A stretch of DNA of 64,000 nt. It comes from Nectonema munidae. Its lineage: Eukaryota > Nematomorpha > Nectonematoida > Nectonematidae. The first letter of the stretch is position 1. Every line of letters begins with the position of its first letter. The notes beneath the pieces are model-generated. The model was not told where the DNA came from and searched no databases. It saw only the letters and a program-made list of their open reading frames with translations. The stretch spans positions 248,001 to 312,000 of the forward strand of contig JAUIRK010001035.1 of NCBI GenBank assembly GCA_030549495.1, written 5' to 3'. A program made the position numbers and the translations under genes. Shown here in pieces: positions 1 to 14,300 of this stretch.

Positions 1-1575
1 TTTTTTTCATTTTACACAGGCATAGCCAAAAAGGAAGGTAAACCAAATAGAGCGGTAATTAGAAAAAAGTACATAAAACTTCTATAAAGCCTTTGCCCAA
101 ATAAAATGAGTCTTAGTACATCACTCAATTAGAGCTAAAGAGTTGAAAGATTGACACTAGTTTCCCCATAGGCATTATACATAGTGAGGGACTTGTTTTT
201 CACTTTGTTTTTTGTTAGAACAAAACATCACGTGCAAAGTCATTAATTCTACTAAAAATAAATATCTGGAATTTGTACATAATTTGTTTTGGACCAATCC
301 GTCAAAAACAAACTTGGCATGTCATTAGCTTTTCATTAATTCGCACATTTAATGCATAAAATTTGCATGAAGAAGGTCATTTCGCTATTCGCTTTTGAGA
401 ATTGAGTGATGTGGTTCTTTGGCCATTGAAAGTGCTTCTTGTCAAGCATCTACCAAGTTGAGTAACAAACAATCAATATAAGGGCATACACAATCAAAAC
501 AAGTATAAGCTGTTACTTCATTCTGTTTCGTAACGTATATTCCTTCAGCTAAAAACTTGGATGCCCTTTTTCCTTAAATTATAGTATGTTTTTAAATCTT
601 TAAAATTTTATTTTTTCTCGACGTCTTATTTTAAAAAAATATTTTAATTTATGAATCATTCAATTCAATTTTCCAAAAATATTTCAAACTAGAGGAGGAC
701 AGATATTGAAATATTTTGATGTAGATATATGTAAGCGAAGTGGAGAAACGCTTTCCTTAAGAAAATTGAAGACAAACAATCCTTATCAAAAATAAATTTG
801 AATTAAATCAGAGGGGCCACATTTCATTCTTAACTCTAAACACCCACATTCCAATATTTCAGTGATTTGCTCACTGCATATTTACAAGACACCGCGTTAT
901 TATGCGATTTTTCTTTGGCAATTTTCAGCTTTTTTCCCTTCGAAGAAAATAATTTTTATTAAATCTTCTATTTATTTCGTTTATAATGTAGTTTGGCCGT
1001 AAAACAGCTCAATTTATATTTTTCATTAAAAATATGGATGTATCAATATTATTCTTTCATTATATTTATATTATTTTTTAACATAACTATTTACTTATTC
1101 TTAAAATGTATGAGATTTATAAATATATACAGCTGCGTAGCTAGTTATAGAACACTTGGGGACTTTCTAAATAAAATTGAAACTTAGAAATTAAAAATAA
1201 AATATGGAGCCTATTTTTGACAATATATCTAATAATAAAAAGCAAAATATAAAATTGAAATATAGAAAAAATCAAAGAATCAGTGGTGAAGACGATCAAA
1301 TCATTTAATTTTGTTAAGATGAGCATCCTACATGTGTTAAGAAAGCAAATTTTAAATGGAAAATTACTTGAAGAATGGAGTAATATAGACAATGAACAAA
1401 GAAACAGAAACAGACAGAGATATAGAAGTTCATATGCACAAAGAGTAGAGTTGTTATAATCAACATTTGTTACTTTCAGACTGAGTATATATAGTTACAC
1501 ATATACACTACTGCCCCACTGGGCCCCTTCAAATAAAAATTTCGCTGAATATACGCTTTTATAATTGAATAAATA
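1..1575. other. AT-rich spacer, no gene seen
   Basis: Long A/T runs and frequent stops in all frames. The few frames of 60-80 codons have low-complexity, hydrophobic translations typical of AT-rich noise. No element ends recognised. Confidence 0.6.
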
Positions 1576-1938
1576 CTTGTGTATCTAGAAATTGGCATCA
1601 GAGGGGGCGGCGGGAGAGGGCGGATTTTACTAAACTATAACTCAAATTTTAAGCATATAAATTTAAGCTTTATGAAAATTTTTAAAACAAAAAGAAGAAT
1701 GAGAGCATTAAAACGATCCTCATTCATTGAACTGCAAAGTGAATTGATGTGGTAAAACTTGATGTGTTTAAATAATAAATTTACAAAAAAAAATTGGATA
1801 ATATAAAAGTAATAAGTGTCACAATTAATTACGATTGAAACATAAAAAACTTTTTAGGGCTTCTCACTTTAGAGAAAGATTGAATCTAAAAAACGAGTTG
1901 CAGACATCACCATAATATTTGAGTTCTACGAAAAGAAT
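1576..1938 (-). repeat. hAT-related dispersed repeat, deleted copy
   Basis: Read on the minus strand, this matches 40645-41205 over both flanks, sharing for instance GTAGAACTCAAATATTAT, the CGATCCTC/CATTCATTG block and TCTAGAAATTGGCAT. Compared with that copy it lacks an internal stretch of roughly 200 bases, the part that encodes a hAT C-terminal dimerisation segment. It is therefore a non-autonomous or decayed derivative. Target-site duplications were not found. Confidence 0.55.
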
Positions 1939-1939
1939 T

Positions 1940-4374
1940 AGATCAAGAAAAATTTTCAATCAATTGGAAATGCAATTTTAGGGGGCGTACGCCTAACATA
2001 CATTTATATTTAATATTAATAATTATTAATTATTTGTTAATATATGTTGTTAATATTTGTTCTTAAAAACTTTCTCACAAAAAGTAAGTATGCAAGATAA
2101 AATTTTCCAGTTTTTATTTAATTTTGGCTATTTCATAAATTCAAATAAAATTTTCACTCACTCCAAATTTCAATTCTTGCGATTTACTCAAGTGTCTTGT
2201 AGATTATTTGGTTCAAGGCAAAAATTAAAAAAGTAGTTTATAAAAACTGTTAGACTTTTTTATTTTTTTATTGCCCATTTTATGATGGTAATTTAGTGTG
2301 TTCTTGTTAACTGATTAATTCACTGCCTAATATCTTTTAACCGATTGATTAACCAGTTAACTTATGACAAATTTTGGGTTTATATATAATCCATAAGATA
2401 CAAACTCCTTCTATAAAAAAAAGGAAAAAACTAAATTCAATTTAATTAGAGCATAATTACAAGTATTAGAACATGAAAATAAAGTTATGCTATGCCGTTA
2501 TTAAAAAATTATGATATAATTACACAATATAATTTTATTACAATAGTTAAAAATATTAATATATGTAAATTTGTTATGATTTGCTAGAATTAACTAGAAT
2601 TAATTTGTACAGTGAATATATCACCCTTACTCACCAATATTATAGGTTATATAACTGAATACCAACCCTAGTCGATATTGCATCCATGTGAAGAATATTT
2701 TTACATAATTGGACAGATGATAGTAAGGATCACAATGAAGATCCAAATCAAACTCTGGCAACTTTAGGCCATTTGCTAAAACTGAGGTTTGAAGATTTAA
2801 CAAGAAGAAAAAAATTCTGACAAATTTATACAATTTTTGGCAGAAATGATAGCGTCCCTATAAAAGTTAATTATTTTTACTCTGCGGCTATCTCGAGTAT
2901 TATGCGACCCCTAAACTTTTCACCAAAAACATAATTTTTTCATTCCTCTCGTGTATCCTGAGAATTTCTATATTAAATAAAGAGGTAAAGAAGATTTCCA
3001 AGATTTATTCAATCATGAATTCATGGTGATAAACTTTATTTTAATAAAAATTTTAGGCATCTTTTTAATTCAATAAGATGTATACATCCTATTTAAATAA
3101 CCTATTATTTACAAAAATAAAACTAATATGTTTAAAAAATTTAAATATCACAAATTATATAACGTGTATGATGCAGCCCCATAAAATTACGTTATGAATT
3201 ATGCCTTCAAATATCAAAAAGTATGGGAAGGGTGGTTGGTTTGTGGTTATTTGAAAACCCTCCAGATTAAATTTGAAGTAAATTTTACATAACTAGCCAT
3301 AAAATAATACCTAATGTATAAAAAATATTAATTAATACAAATGGCTAATTAAAGTTAAATTCCAAAATTAATTGATCAGGCTGTCTTGATTTTATTGCAT
3401 ATTTTCAGAATTAAATAAAAACCCAAAACAAATTGAAGAAACTATGGGTGAACTATTATATAGACTCCGAGCTAAATATGCTGATAACAAATTTACAAAT
3501 TCTATTCATGTATACTCCCAAAATTTTTTGACAAAGTAAATATGAATTACTAAATTGTATAGTTAAATTTTGGCCTTTTTGTCTTTGAACTCATTTGTTT
3601 ACGGCGTGAGTACCATGAATTCTGTAAGGCATAAATTTCCGTACAATGGCCATGATAAAACTTGTTACTAAGTACAGAGTCAGTTAGAGCAATTACTCTA
3701 CATCCTATTACTCTTTTTTACATTGTATCTTTTAATAATTTACTCATATATTAATATTTATATAAAGTTTATTTCCAATGTACAATGTTCTTTTCTTTTA
3801 CATTATACAATAAGTGATTTTTTCATTTCAGCGGCTTTCTGGCCTTTTGAAAAATATCGCAATGTAAAGAAATGCTTCATTTATTGCATACATATTTCCT
3901 ACTATTTTCTTCTTCTTGTTTATAGATCTATGCAATATCATTAATAGAATTTTTCTTCTTCTTCTTCTTCTTCTTCTTTTTACTTAGTAAAGAAATACGC
4001 CAAAATATCCCGAAATAAAGCTCAATTTGGCGCAGGTAAATTAAATATACCGCTAGATTTTTTAATGTAGGTTTCTCAAGTTAATATGTTATAGGAAAAA
4101 TGTTTGATAAATTAATTATATTGTTGTTATATTATATTTTTCTGGGTTGATAAAAAACGCAATACAGAGAATTCGATTTTCAATACAGAGAATTCTTCGT
4201 TGCCAGGCGTATAAAATTAACTAATTAAAACGTCTTATAAAACATACACATTTCCATCAAAACTTATCTTGTAGGTCTATTCTTTACATTATGCCATATT
4301 TGTTAACGACACTTCGAACAAAAATTAATGACAGTTGCATGAACGTTATGACATATGTATGTATATGTACAGAA
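1940..4374. other. AT-rich spacer with a (CTT)n run
   Basis: No recognisable gene. A short (TTC)n microsatellite lies near 3952-3978. Short frames here show no family motif. Confidence 0.55.
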
Positions 4375-4525
4375 GGCGTGAGTAAGGTTGGTTAGATACT
4401 AGGTTTCGATAAGTCAAGGTCTAGGATTCGATTCCGTATCAAGCCTATTTTCTCATAGTTCGATACAAGCGGCGCAATTGTGCCTTCTCGATGAAAACAC
4501 CCCACGGTATCTTTACCTTTACTTT
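4375..4525 (+). repeat. tRNA-derived SINE, copy 1
   Basis: Closely similar to 34004-34155 along its whole length. It begins GCGTGAGTAAGGTTGG and has a box A-like TGGTTAGATACTAG and a box B-like GGATTCGATTCCG about 35 bases later, the split promoter of RNA polymerase III. The shared tail contains TTCGATACAAGCGGCGCAAT and ends near CGGTATCTTTACCTTTA. Two dispersed copies with a tRNA-like head make a SINE the best reading. Confidence 0.65.
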
Positions 4526-4529
4526 TACT

Positions 4530-6361
4530 TCCGTGCTGCGAGAATTATAAACAACATTAAACATTAATAATAATGAAACTGTCAAGTGGATCGCACTAAA
4601 ACATTATTGTTATAATTTGGGGCAGTTAAAGTAAATAAAGTCAGTTTTTTTAATTAACATCTTTGATATTGGTTGAAGAATTAATATACTAAATACGTTA
4701 ATTTTCTTAGGCCAATAAAAGTAAATTTTTTTTATGTAAAAGTCTATATTTTTGAATTATATTTATTTTTTGAATTTATTTTGCTAAAAATATTTTTTGA
4801 AATTTTTTCTTCCTAAATTATTTATATGGCATTTTGTTTCATTTTTAAAAATTCTTTTAATCCTTACAAGCTCAATTAGACACCAGTGTCTCATAAAATA
4901 AAGCAATCTGTTTGAGTTATACAAAAAAACTCATTAAAAAATATAGTAGACTATTGGTTTTCAAACAATGAGCCTTAAAGTATTTAAATCCATAAATTTA
5001 CTCTAAAAGTGAGCTTATCAATAATTTAGATGTCCCTACCAAAATGATGAGGATGCAATTTGAGCTTTATTTCTACGGTTTCTTTTAACTTGCCTAATAG
5101 GTCCAAATTTTATTCTTGATAAAAAAATTTCTCACTTCAATTCAAGTATCTTTTCGAAAGGATGCAAAAGGCTTTATGAATAGAAAACTCAAAGTTGATT
5201 GATTGTTTTTGACTGAGTATATAAAAGATATAAATAATTATTATTATTTCCTAAGAATAAAATGAAGGTAATACTTTAAAATTAGAATCTTCGTTAATTA
5301 GCGAAAATTTATAGTACTACTAAATTAACGGGAAAAATTTTTGACAAAAATCTAATAGATGAAAATTGAGACTAGACAAACTCATGGAGAAAAGATTTAA
5401 AATTTTGCATTTTCTGATGAAAATTTTTTTACAGAAATAATTACAAACTCTTTTCTCAAAATAATAAGTTTAAAATATGTGTTTTATTCAATTAATTTTT
5501 CTTTAGATTCAAATTTACAAAAATATAAGAAATTCAGAGAAAATTCAGAAAATTTTACTTCAATATTTTTTAAACTTTTTAGTCTTTTTATAAAATAGAA
5601 GCATTTTTAAAGTAAACAAACATAATTTATGTTAATTTTTAAAGATTAGTTTATGGGTTTTTGCTGGTTTTGAGATCTTTTTAGTTGAAATATTCATTCG
5701 CTTCCTCTTTTGTATCAAATTACGAGCAAAGAAGGCGTAATGCCGGATTCAAGATTTATTAAAGCCAGGCACCTAACCAACAATACCCTTCTTTAGTGAC
5801 CTTCATTAACCACCACCTATTTCAATAATTATTAATGGAGAGGGGGAGTTGAAATCCAAAAACTTTTTATTTAAATATTTCCAGAACTATACCGATTTGA
5901 GCAAAGTGCTTATTTTGTCAAAGAGATGACATACAATGTCTGATTATTATTATTCATAAGATACTATTTATTTACACTTGCCCCATTTATTGTCTCGATA
6001 AACCAAAAAAAAATTTTGTTTGATTTTCTGAAAAATGCATAACTTTATTTTGATTTTACACAAGAAATGAAAGGCTAAGTTCAATAAAGCCTCTTTGTAA
6101 ATTTATAAACACAGACATATAAAAAAGTACATGAGCAACCTTTTTAAAAAGAAAGGTTTTATAAAATCTCATTTTAATACTACTGAGTGCATAGGAGAAG
6201 AGGCCGAGTGTAAGCGAATATGTATCCCCTTGAATGTGAATCACAAAAAAACTAAAGCAACCAAATGGATAGAAATCTCAACTAATATTAAGAATTAACA
6301 TATGTGCCATTGCCTGCAAAAAGTTGGAAAATTGAGAAAACATCAAAAATATAGTATATGG
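4530..6361. other. AT-rich spacer, no gene seen
   Basis: No family motif in any frame. A less AT-rich patch near 5695-5830 has no open frame of note. Confidence 0.5.
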
Positions 6362-6972
6362 CAGAGCCGTCCAAAAAGGTGACCGAGGGAAAAAGTGTGC
6401 CTTCCGCTATTTAAGATTTTTCCGGCAAGGCATTTAATTTTCTTTGATACGGAGCCTAAAACACGGAACGGCTTGTAGAATTTAAAAGTTTTCTCTTAGA
6501 GCAAATGGTCTGCACTTTCCAAAAACTAACCTAAATACTATAAATTAATTAAAGTTCTTTTGAGGTTAAAATATTAAAAATCAAAAGTGATTTAGAAATG
6601 AAAGCAAAGCTTTTTGACTCAAGTTAATGGTTTCTTTTGCCAGGAAAGTATCCAATTCTCGAAAAATGTGCTTTATTTTTAACATCTGTTTTTTACAATA
6701 TACTTATATGTGAATCAGCATTTACGCATATGAATATGATGAAAAAGAAATATAGGTAACAGGTTTACATTCAGGTAGTTGCTTAAAGATAGCAATAAGT
6801 AATTCCAAGACTGCTCTTGAAAATTTATCTACTAATTTCGAAAATAAATTCTAAAAATAATTAAATTTTTCAGTGATAATACTTATTTAAACATTTAAAA
6901 TATTTCTGCACGTTGATATTTTTTGGCAAAAAATCTCCTCTTGTTTTAAAATAAAGTGTTCATACCGGTGCT
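6362..6972 (+). pseudogene. hAT transposase remnant (GTF2IRD2/EPM2AIP1-like C-terminus)
   Basis: From about 6640 a plus-strand frame reads LPGKYPILEKCALFLTSVFY, continues NILICESAFTHMNMMKKKYR, and then stops. A second frame resumes SCLKIAISNSKTALENL. This is the C-terminal block of hAT transposases (KYP.L...A......YICESAFSHMN.IK.KYR....SCLKIA.SN), here with a stop and a frame change. The sequence CAGAGCCGTCC at 6362 looks like a hAT left terminus. A possible right boundary near 6972 is flanked by CTATATGT, six of eight matching GTATATGG before 6362, but the right terminal repeat itself is poor. Most of the transposase is missing. Confidence 0.55.
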
Positions 6973-7099
6973 ATATGTGGTCTAGCGTACCACCTTCAGC
7001 ATCCAAAAGGTTAAAACAAGTTTGAAAAAAAAATTATAAAAACAATTAAATATTTTTAAATAGAAAAATGTTATAAAAATTTAATAAAACATTTTAAAT

Positions 7100-8396
7100 A
7101 GTTAATGATTTAGGAAAATATTACGGATCGATTTAGGCATTTCAATTCATTCAATTCAAAAATTATGCTTTGTAAGGAGGAATCCAAGAGAGCTTCGTAG
7201 CGATATTTCTCAAAAGATAGAAAACAGCGGGAAAGCTCTTTGGCAAAATGAATGTCCCAAGCAACACTATGCTCAACTACACAACAAGGCAATATATTAA
7301 TGGAGCTTGCTGTTTTCCAAAAATAATTTGTTCTAATTTTATCATAGATTTATTTCCCCTTCTGAACAAAGAAGAGAATATGATTTGAATGGGTGCACCA
7401 CGTTTCATACCCAAGACCGTTGCACATAAATCTGGATTCTCATGTCCAAAATTTGATGTGAAATTTGGGCACGAAACGTCCTAACTTGATAAAATGTGTA
7501 ATGGGTACCTAGCGTTCTCAACTCTTTTAAATAAAGAATAAAGAAAAAGTTTACTAAAGTGTTCGCAAAGCTTGGCAAAGAGGGAATAGCTTTTGAAACC
7601 GGGCAAATCATGCAAAGTCTTTTCTCTCTTCTGCACAGAGTGTTCCTTGAGCTCGGTGACGTCATCTCCGTACCTCACCAGCTCCTTTAACCTTTCTTTA
7701 TGTGCCAAATGGACGCGCGAAACTACCGTACACAACGAATCAAAGCTGAATCGAGATTTCAACGTTTTAAAGATTGCGTGCATGTATTCAACTCGTTGGA
7801 AATACTGGGAGCTTCACTCTTGGACGTCTAAAACTGGTTGAGGTGGAAGAAGGGATGTAATGAAAACGTCTCGATGCAATTAAGTGTTCAAAGCATGAAT
7901 GCAAAAATTCTGTGATACTTTTGTGAGTGCGTTCCCTCTGCTCTTATTGAGGCTGATTTTCATCGTGTGTGTTGTTCATGCAAAAGAATAAATCAGAATA
8001 GCAGTGAAGCTGTTGTACATGAAGAAAACTAGAAAAAAAGTGAAAAAGAGAAGATACTCTTCCAAGACTTTGGCACTCCTCTTCCTTAGTTGCAGGATAG
8101 AAGGAGCAGTATATGAGGAATAGGTGTAGTGTAGTATTTAAAAAATATGAAATAGAGCGACTACATTATGTAGATGTGCTGAGAAGGATGGAAGAAAATC
8201 ACGCACACACACAGATACATACTCAGACACACGCACACGTATAGAAGGGAGTGAGATGATAGGGAGTATACGCGAGTGTTCATGCATTCTCGAGTAGAGC
8301 AGAGGCTGACACACGTGCAACGCGCAAACGCATCCAGTGTCCACTGCAGCACCTCAAGAAAAAATGCAACAAGTTTTGCAACTTTCTGTATAAGGT
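7100..8396. other. GC-elevated block with CRE palindrome and possible splice donor
   Basis: Clearly less AT-rich than its surroundings, with CpG-containing stretches. A perfect TGACGTCA palindrome (the CREB/ATF site) lies at 7657-7664, and TATAAGGTAGGT near 8391 resembles a splice donor. Overlapping frames on both strands (the longest about 100 codons on the minus strand at 7481-7783) translate to nothing I recognise. A promoter plus 5' untranslated exon of a plus-strand gene outside the window is possible; so is an unrecognised repeat. Confidence 0.25.
7657..7664. promoter_or_regulatory. Perfect CRE-type palindrome TGACGTCA
   Basis: An eight-base match to the CREB/ATF consensus inside the GC-elevated block. 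One such site is expected by chance only rarely in DNA of this composition, but without a mapped gene start the role is open. Confidence 0.3.
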
Positions 8397-8399
8397 AGG

Positions 8400-11300
8400 T
8401 AAAACGACTTTGTGTACTACCATGAGTACACTCTTCCTACGTATGAACTTTTCTGCAGGATGTTATGTACTCAAAATTCAAACAAATGAAATACTTTGCA
8501 TCACATTCGTTTGAAAATAAAACTCGAAAAGATTATTATTTAAACAAAAGCACATTTAAATAAGTCCAAATATTCTTTTGACATGCATCCAAAATATCAC
8601 AATGTAAAAGCGCATCTTAAATGGTGAGTGGAAAAATGCCCTCAAATGGCAAGTAGGTAAAAATAGCCTTCTCCAACGACTATAACAAAAATTCATCAAT
8701 ATATCTCAATTTTATACATCATAAAGGACAACTTCAGATAAAATTCAATTTTACATGTACTTTCATATATCATCGTCCACAAAGCCAAGGCTTCAAAGCT
8801 CATAGTAATATCATAGTTCGAAATCATAGTTAGTTGTCAAAGTTCATATAACAAAACTATAAATATTCAATGAATACACTGTTAATTAGACTCTTAATCA
8901 TAGAAAGTTGTAATATGGATCTGTGGGTTTGAATAGTCCCATAATGTTTATTCAACACTGAGCAAAATAAATTTATTAGACAATGTTTTTCGATGTCAGA
9001 ATGGAAAGTCTATTTGAAATTGACCACTTTCAGATATTTAACAACTTGCTTTTCACAATATGATAACAAAATGCAGATTTTTGCTTTACGCCAAAAAAAA
9101 TATAAAAATAAGGCCAGAGTTGAAACAAAAAAGAACAATCATTTGTTCAATACAATAGGACATGCATCAACACTTTTTAGCCCAGTGTGCTAAAATTTGG
9201 GGTATATGAGTTTTTCTTCTAACCATGTTATATCTTTTTGCATTGTATACATCTTTTTTAATCTGAATTGTATAATTTGAAGGAAGGAGAGAGATATGAT
9301 CAATCAAATAGGTCAAAAAAATCATGAACACATGCTTCTTACACCCTCTTCAAACATTTAATTTTTCTTCAAGATGAGATTTGATATGATGATAAGAAAT
9401 TATTTTGTGGTACTAAAGAATCTTTCTAATGAATATTTAATGTTAAAGATACCAAGAATTAGCTTCATAAAAATCAAGAATTTAAGGTGTTCCTGTAACT
9501 TGTCTTTGTGGCCTAGATTCAAGTTGGACAGGTTTTAAAATTTCTGAATATTATTTGGTTGGGGTTTTTTTGCTGTGGCGTTTATACGGAAGGAATTTTT
9601 CCGGAGGGGGGGGGGGGTTTAACAGGGGCATTTTCGCCTACACTCGTCTTAAATTCCCAAATTCTTCTGATTTGGCGGGAAAAGATTTAGTTGGTTTCTG
9701 TACTACAAAAAACAGGCTGTATTCACTTCATCATTAAATTTTTCTGCAGGGTTTAAGCAGCTTTGGCCGAAATTTCTCAGCTGAAACACCATAAAATACA
9801 TTCAAAATTAGCAAAAAAATGGGCTTGTTATAAAAGATTATACGCTACTTTAGTCTGAGATACTTTTTTTGTCAAAAGAAAATTGGTATAATGTTACTCT
9901 CCTCGATATTTTCTTATACCAGACTTATACTGATAATCTGGTATCTTTCTTTGTGTGTTTTCAAATAATGCACATTTGTTATTTATTTTGAAGATAAAAA
10001 TTTTAAACTAATTATATCTTTCCACGAATATATATTAGAGAAAAGTTTAATATAAAAGTTTGTAATAAATCGCAACCAAAAAAGTTTAAAAGAAATTTAT
10101 AATTCAAAGTAGAAATTTTAAATTCAATATATGGTAATTAATTTGTAAGTTTGGTGTATTTTAACCTAATACATGGCCAAATCCAAACCTTCAAATCCTA
10201 ATGATACCGGATTAAGAATAGTCAACCTATAGAAAGTTAGATATATTTATCACAAAATAGTGAATGACAAAAATAGAAATAACCATATGAGCTTTGTTCT
10301 CTTGTGTTTCTCTTTCTCTCTCTATATATAGAGATCTTTGCAAATTGTCTCAAAGAAAAAGCGAATTAGCAAAAATATTCGAGAATTTTTTCACTTTTAA
10401 GCGTATTTAATAGGGAGTCGTCATTGAACCATGTCTCCCCCCCCCCCCCCCCTTTCAAAATAAAGTATGAACCCTTATATTTGTTTATATAATACAAAAT
10501 GCATTGCTTGCTTACAAGTATATTTGAAATAGTTTATTTCTATATCTTTTCTATACATATTATAGATGGAATTTTATACCGATTACCTTCAAATTTCCTA
10601 CTTGAATAATTTCTAATGAACTAACTACTTACAAAAAACTAAAATTACATTAAATAATTATATACCTTCTCAGTAATTCTACTCCTTTTAAACCTCCCCC
10701 TCCCCCTGCTTCAATTTAAATTGAAGTTTAATCTAAAGCTGTAACTCTTAAACTTTATAACTTCAAAATAGCTGTCAAATATATGCAGAATTAAGTTAAA
10801 TGTGGACTTATTTTGAGTGGCAAGCAAAACATTACTTTTAATGTGTTTACTTGTCCTGGTAATAAATCTCAATCTTTTTATTCAGATTAGTTTAAAATAT
10901 TAACATTCTTGAAATTTCCCAGAATAGACATGACTAAGGTAATACAAAAATACACTTATATTGATGTGAGGAAAGTATAAAACGGTGTCAAATATGGTGC
11001 TATACGAATACTTGACCTCGGAAAATTACCTCTTGAAAAACTCGGTTTTCTAATATTCACGTTCCCAAATTTACTTTGAGTATTAAAAGTCTGAAAAAAA
11101 TAATCATGTCTTTTAAAAGAGCTTCAGAAAGGCCAATAAAATGTATACTTGCTTACTTAAGAGAGACATAATATTTATATTCATTAACCAAAAATTGTAA
11201 AGGATTTTAGTAAAAAAATTATGAAAATTTGTTTTCAGAAAATTCCTTCTCAGAAAACTGTGTCTCTCAGTTGATATATAATTCGCGGAAACGATTATAT

Positions 11301-14300
11301 ATAAAGCGCTACCAAAATATGATATTCGAATTAAATGTGAATAGTTAAAATACAATTATAACGAACTAACGTTTTCTAGGACCGAATTTTCCCTTCCGAA
11401 TGTTCTAAGACCGAGTTTTAAGGCCATCGTCAAGCATAGGCCAAACTTATTTTAAATTTATTTCTGGAACTTTTTCTGAGAAAAATCTGGCTATATTACT
11501 TACTCAACTGGTTAATTACATTAGTAAATTTACTAGCAAATAGTTAACTTTGAAAGTTAGTAAATTTCGACACTTCTATAATGTGTACTAATTCGTTTGA
11601 TACGCTGAATCTTTATATTAAACCTAGCATCAATTGATTCATGATTTTTAATTTCTTCAGAGTTTTATTTTGATTTTGACTAAATTCTAGAATCTACATC
11701 TTGAAGCTGTTTCCAATGGACATACATTATTAAAAAGTCTGTCTTAAGTATTCTAAAATTACTCGTAGCTATTAAAATTAAAAAAATTGATAAGCTTTAT
11801 TTTAATTTTAAATTAATGTTAATAAAATTAAGAAACATATAAATATGCATTTAAATCAGGTTTTTTGTTTAAATCAAATTAACATATTAAATTTACATAA
11901 ATTTGAATAATATAATTTACATTACTGTCCTGTGAGTAAAAATTTATGTTTAATAATTCTTTGTTCAAAATTTCTTAAAAGATAAATTTCCGACCACTAT
12001 GATCATCAACAGATCTTAAATACCAATAAGAAAGATGAGGATCTGACATTGTAGTAAAGTGTTTGGTTGGTTGGTTTTTATATCAAACCACACTTTCCGC
12101 AGTAAGTTTATATTTTCGCATTATGCTAGAAGATGGCAAATCACAGTTATGTGTGATTTTAGTTTTGAGAATCGGGAGCATTGTGGGTCGAACCCTGAGC
12201 TTCAACTGTTCAGTGTTTGTTTAAGAATTTATTCGGGTTTGCTTACCATAAAATCACGCATATATCTTTATTTGCTATCAAATAATAAATTCAACTTATC
12301 TATTATACATTGAATATATTTTGTTCCTTTAAACTAAAAAATAAGTTCTATGTTTAAAAAATTCCAATTAATCATCTTCGAATTAGACATTAAATATAAA
12401 ATTGATTAAAAATAATGAAAAAATTTCAGATAGGTGCATGACAAATTGTCGAAACGAGACTAAGAAAAAACAAGATAATTTCAAATTGTTCAATGGACAT
12501 TTTTTGCTTAGTACAATGTTCGTCAAGTTAGTTAATTATTTAGTTAGTGAGAACCTTTCAAAAGTACTAATACTTGACCCAATCATCTCTAACTACAACA
12601 TAACTTCTTTGAATTTTAAATGTCAATCTTGTAAATAATAAATAAAACATTTTTTATTACTCTTGATTTTTACAATTTGTACTACTTGTAACCTTGGAGT
12701 ACTTATCTATTACCTTCAAAGCGGTCACTTATGACCTTTAGAGCAGTGATTACTTCATTTCTTTTTTGCTTTCTATTTAACGTGCATTTGTAATGTATTC
12801 TAAATATTCAATCCTCAATAAATGTCTTCATAGTAAATAAGTAAGTTCTAGATTTTAGATATAGTTAATTGGATAGAGACCTATTTTTCTTACTAATTAA
12901 CTAATCATTACTCATATATATAAGAAATATATATAAGACCCAAGGCATTATGTCAATTGGACCTTTTTTGTTTTCCAAGTTCTGGCGTAGAGCCTGGTTT
13001 TGTTATGCATCTTTTGAAGACTGTGGTAATGAAAAATTTATCTTTACTTGTGTATTTTTTGAATGAAAATGTTGCTGTTTCTTGATCAATTTTACATTCT
13101 TTCCTTAATTCATAGGCTTCTCAGTCTTATTTTATTTTCATATTATTATACTTGATAATATACCATTTTAGATTTTATTATTTCAATTTTTTTATTTACA
13201 ATAGAATAAAAAAACTAAAAATGGAATCCAACAAAGTTAAATTAGAATTGAAAGAAGCTAAAAAAGAAGTGAAAAAGTGCAAAATATAATTTAGAAAATA
13301 TTTAATATAAAATTGAAAATGGTATATTAAAAATACAGTAAAATTTTGGTGTGTCGAAGTCGGATAAGTCGAGCATTCGATTGTATCGAATATTTCCCCA
13401 CTCACAACTGAAAACATTATTTTGCATTCTACGCTTACTCGATGTGTGATATAAGCCTTCTTTTGCATATCCTCTCTGTTTATATTGTTCATGTGTTTAT
13501 ATATTTTATTACTCATGTAAATTTTTTTAATCAAATTTCAATAATGTTAAGCAATTTTTATCAAAAGAATTTTGGTATTTTCATTTAAAATTTTTCAAAA
13601 ATTTTATTCAGTTTTTTTCATATAAATAATAATATTTTTAAATATTTTTTGCTAATCTAAAATAAATGGAAATAAAATTCTGATTGCAATACTTTATTCT
13701 TTCCCAATTACAACAATAATTCTCAGCCATAAAATCCTCGGTATTCATTTTGCTGACGATTGTTTCTAACTTGTGTATGGCCCGTTGATAAAATTATCTC
13801 GATGGTTTTCGAAAAGTTTACTCTGTCCCCTCAACCTCGATACAACGCAATTTCAATGCACATGTTTTTTTAACGAAGAGAAATGAATCGCACATTTTTC
13901 AAATCGCAAAAATCAGACTAAATTCATTATGCCAAAAGAGAATTTTATTTTGAGTTACATATTTCATATTCATTTCTTGACCTTTTTGAAGATGAGACAT
14001 TTGTGTTGAAAGGTAGATATTTTTTCTCATCGACTTTGCTGATGAGCTTAGTGGCCTACTTTCTCCTAAACTTCTTTCCTCTTTCTCGATGTATGCCAGA
14101 TTCACTTTGCAAATCACAAGCGCCGAAGCGCCACGTACAAAAAGAAGTGTCTATGAAAACAAAAGGTAGAGTGCATTCATTACTCCCTCTATCATACCCA
14201 GCAGAACAAAGGTTTGCAATGGTTCTCACTCACTACATCTACATACAGAGAATAGATAGCACGTTCTCATCAATCTTATCGCGACTAATCCACTACATTT

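Noticed and set aside
7405-7841. Three overlapping frames of 82-100 codons on both strands
   Set aside because: Mutually exclusive, none with a recognisable domain; open because the block is less AT-rich.
12157-12200. tRNA-like box B (GGGTCGAACCCTG)
   Set aside because: No box A at the right distance and no cloverleaf; not a tRNA gene and not clearly a SINE.
13335-13826. Possible pogo-like MITE (ACAGTAAAATTTTGG and AAAAGTTTACTCTG ends)
   Set aside because: Terminal match is too imperfect and no target duplication is visible.
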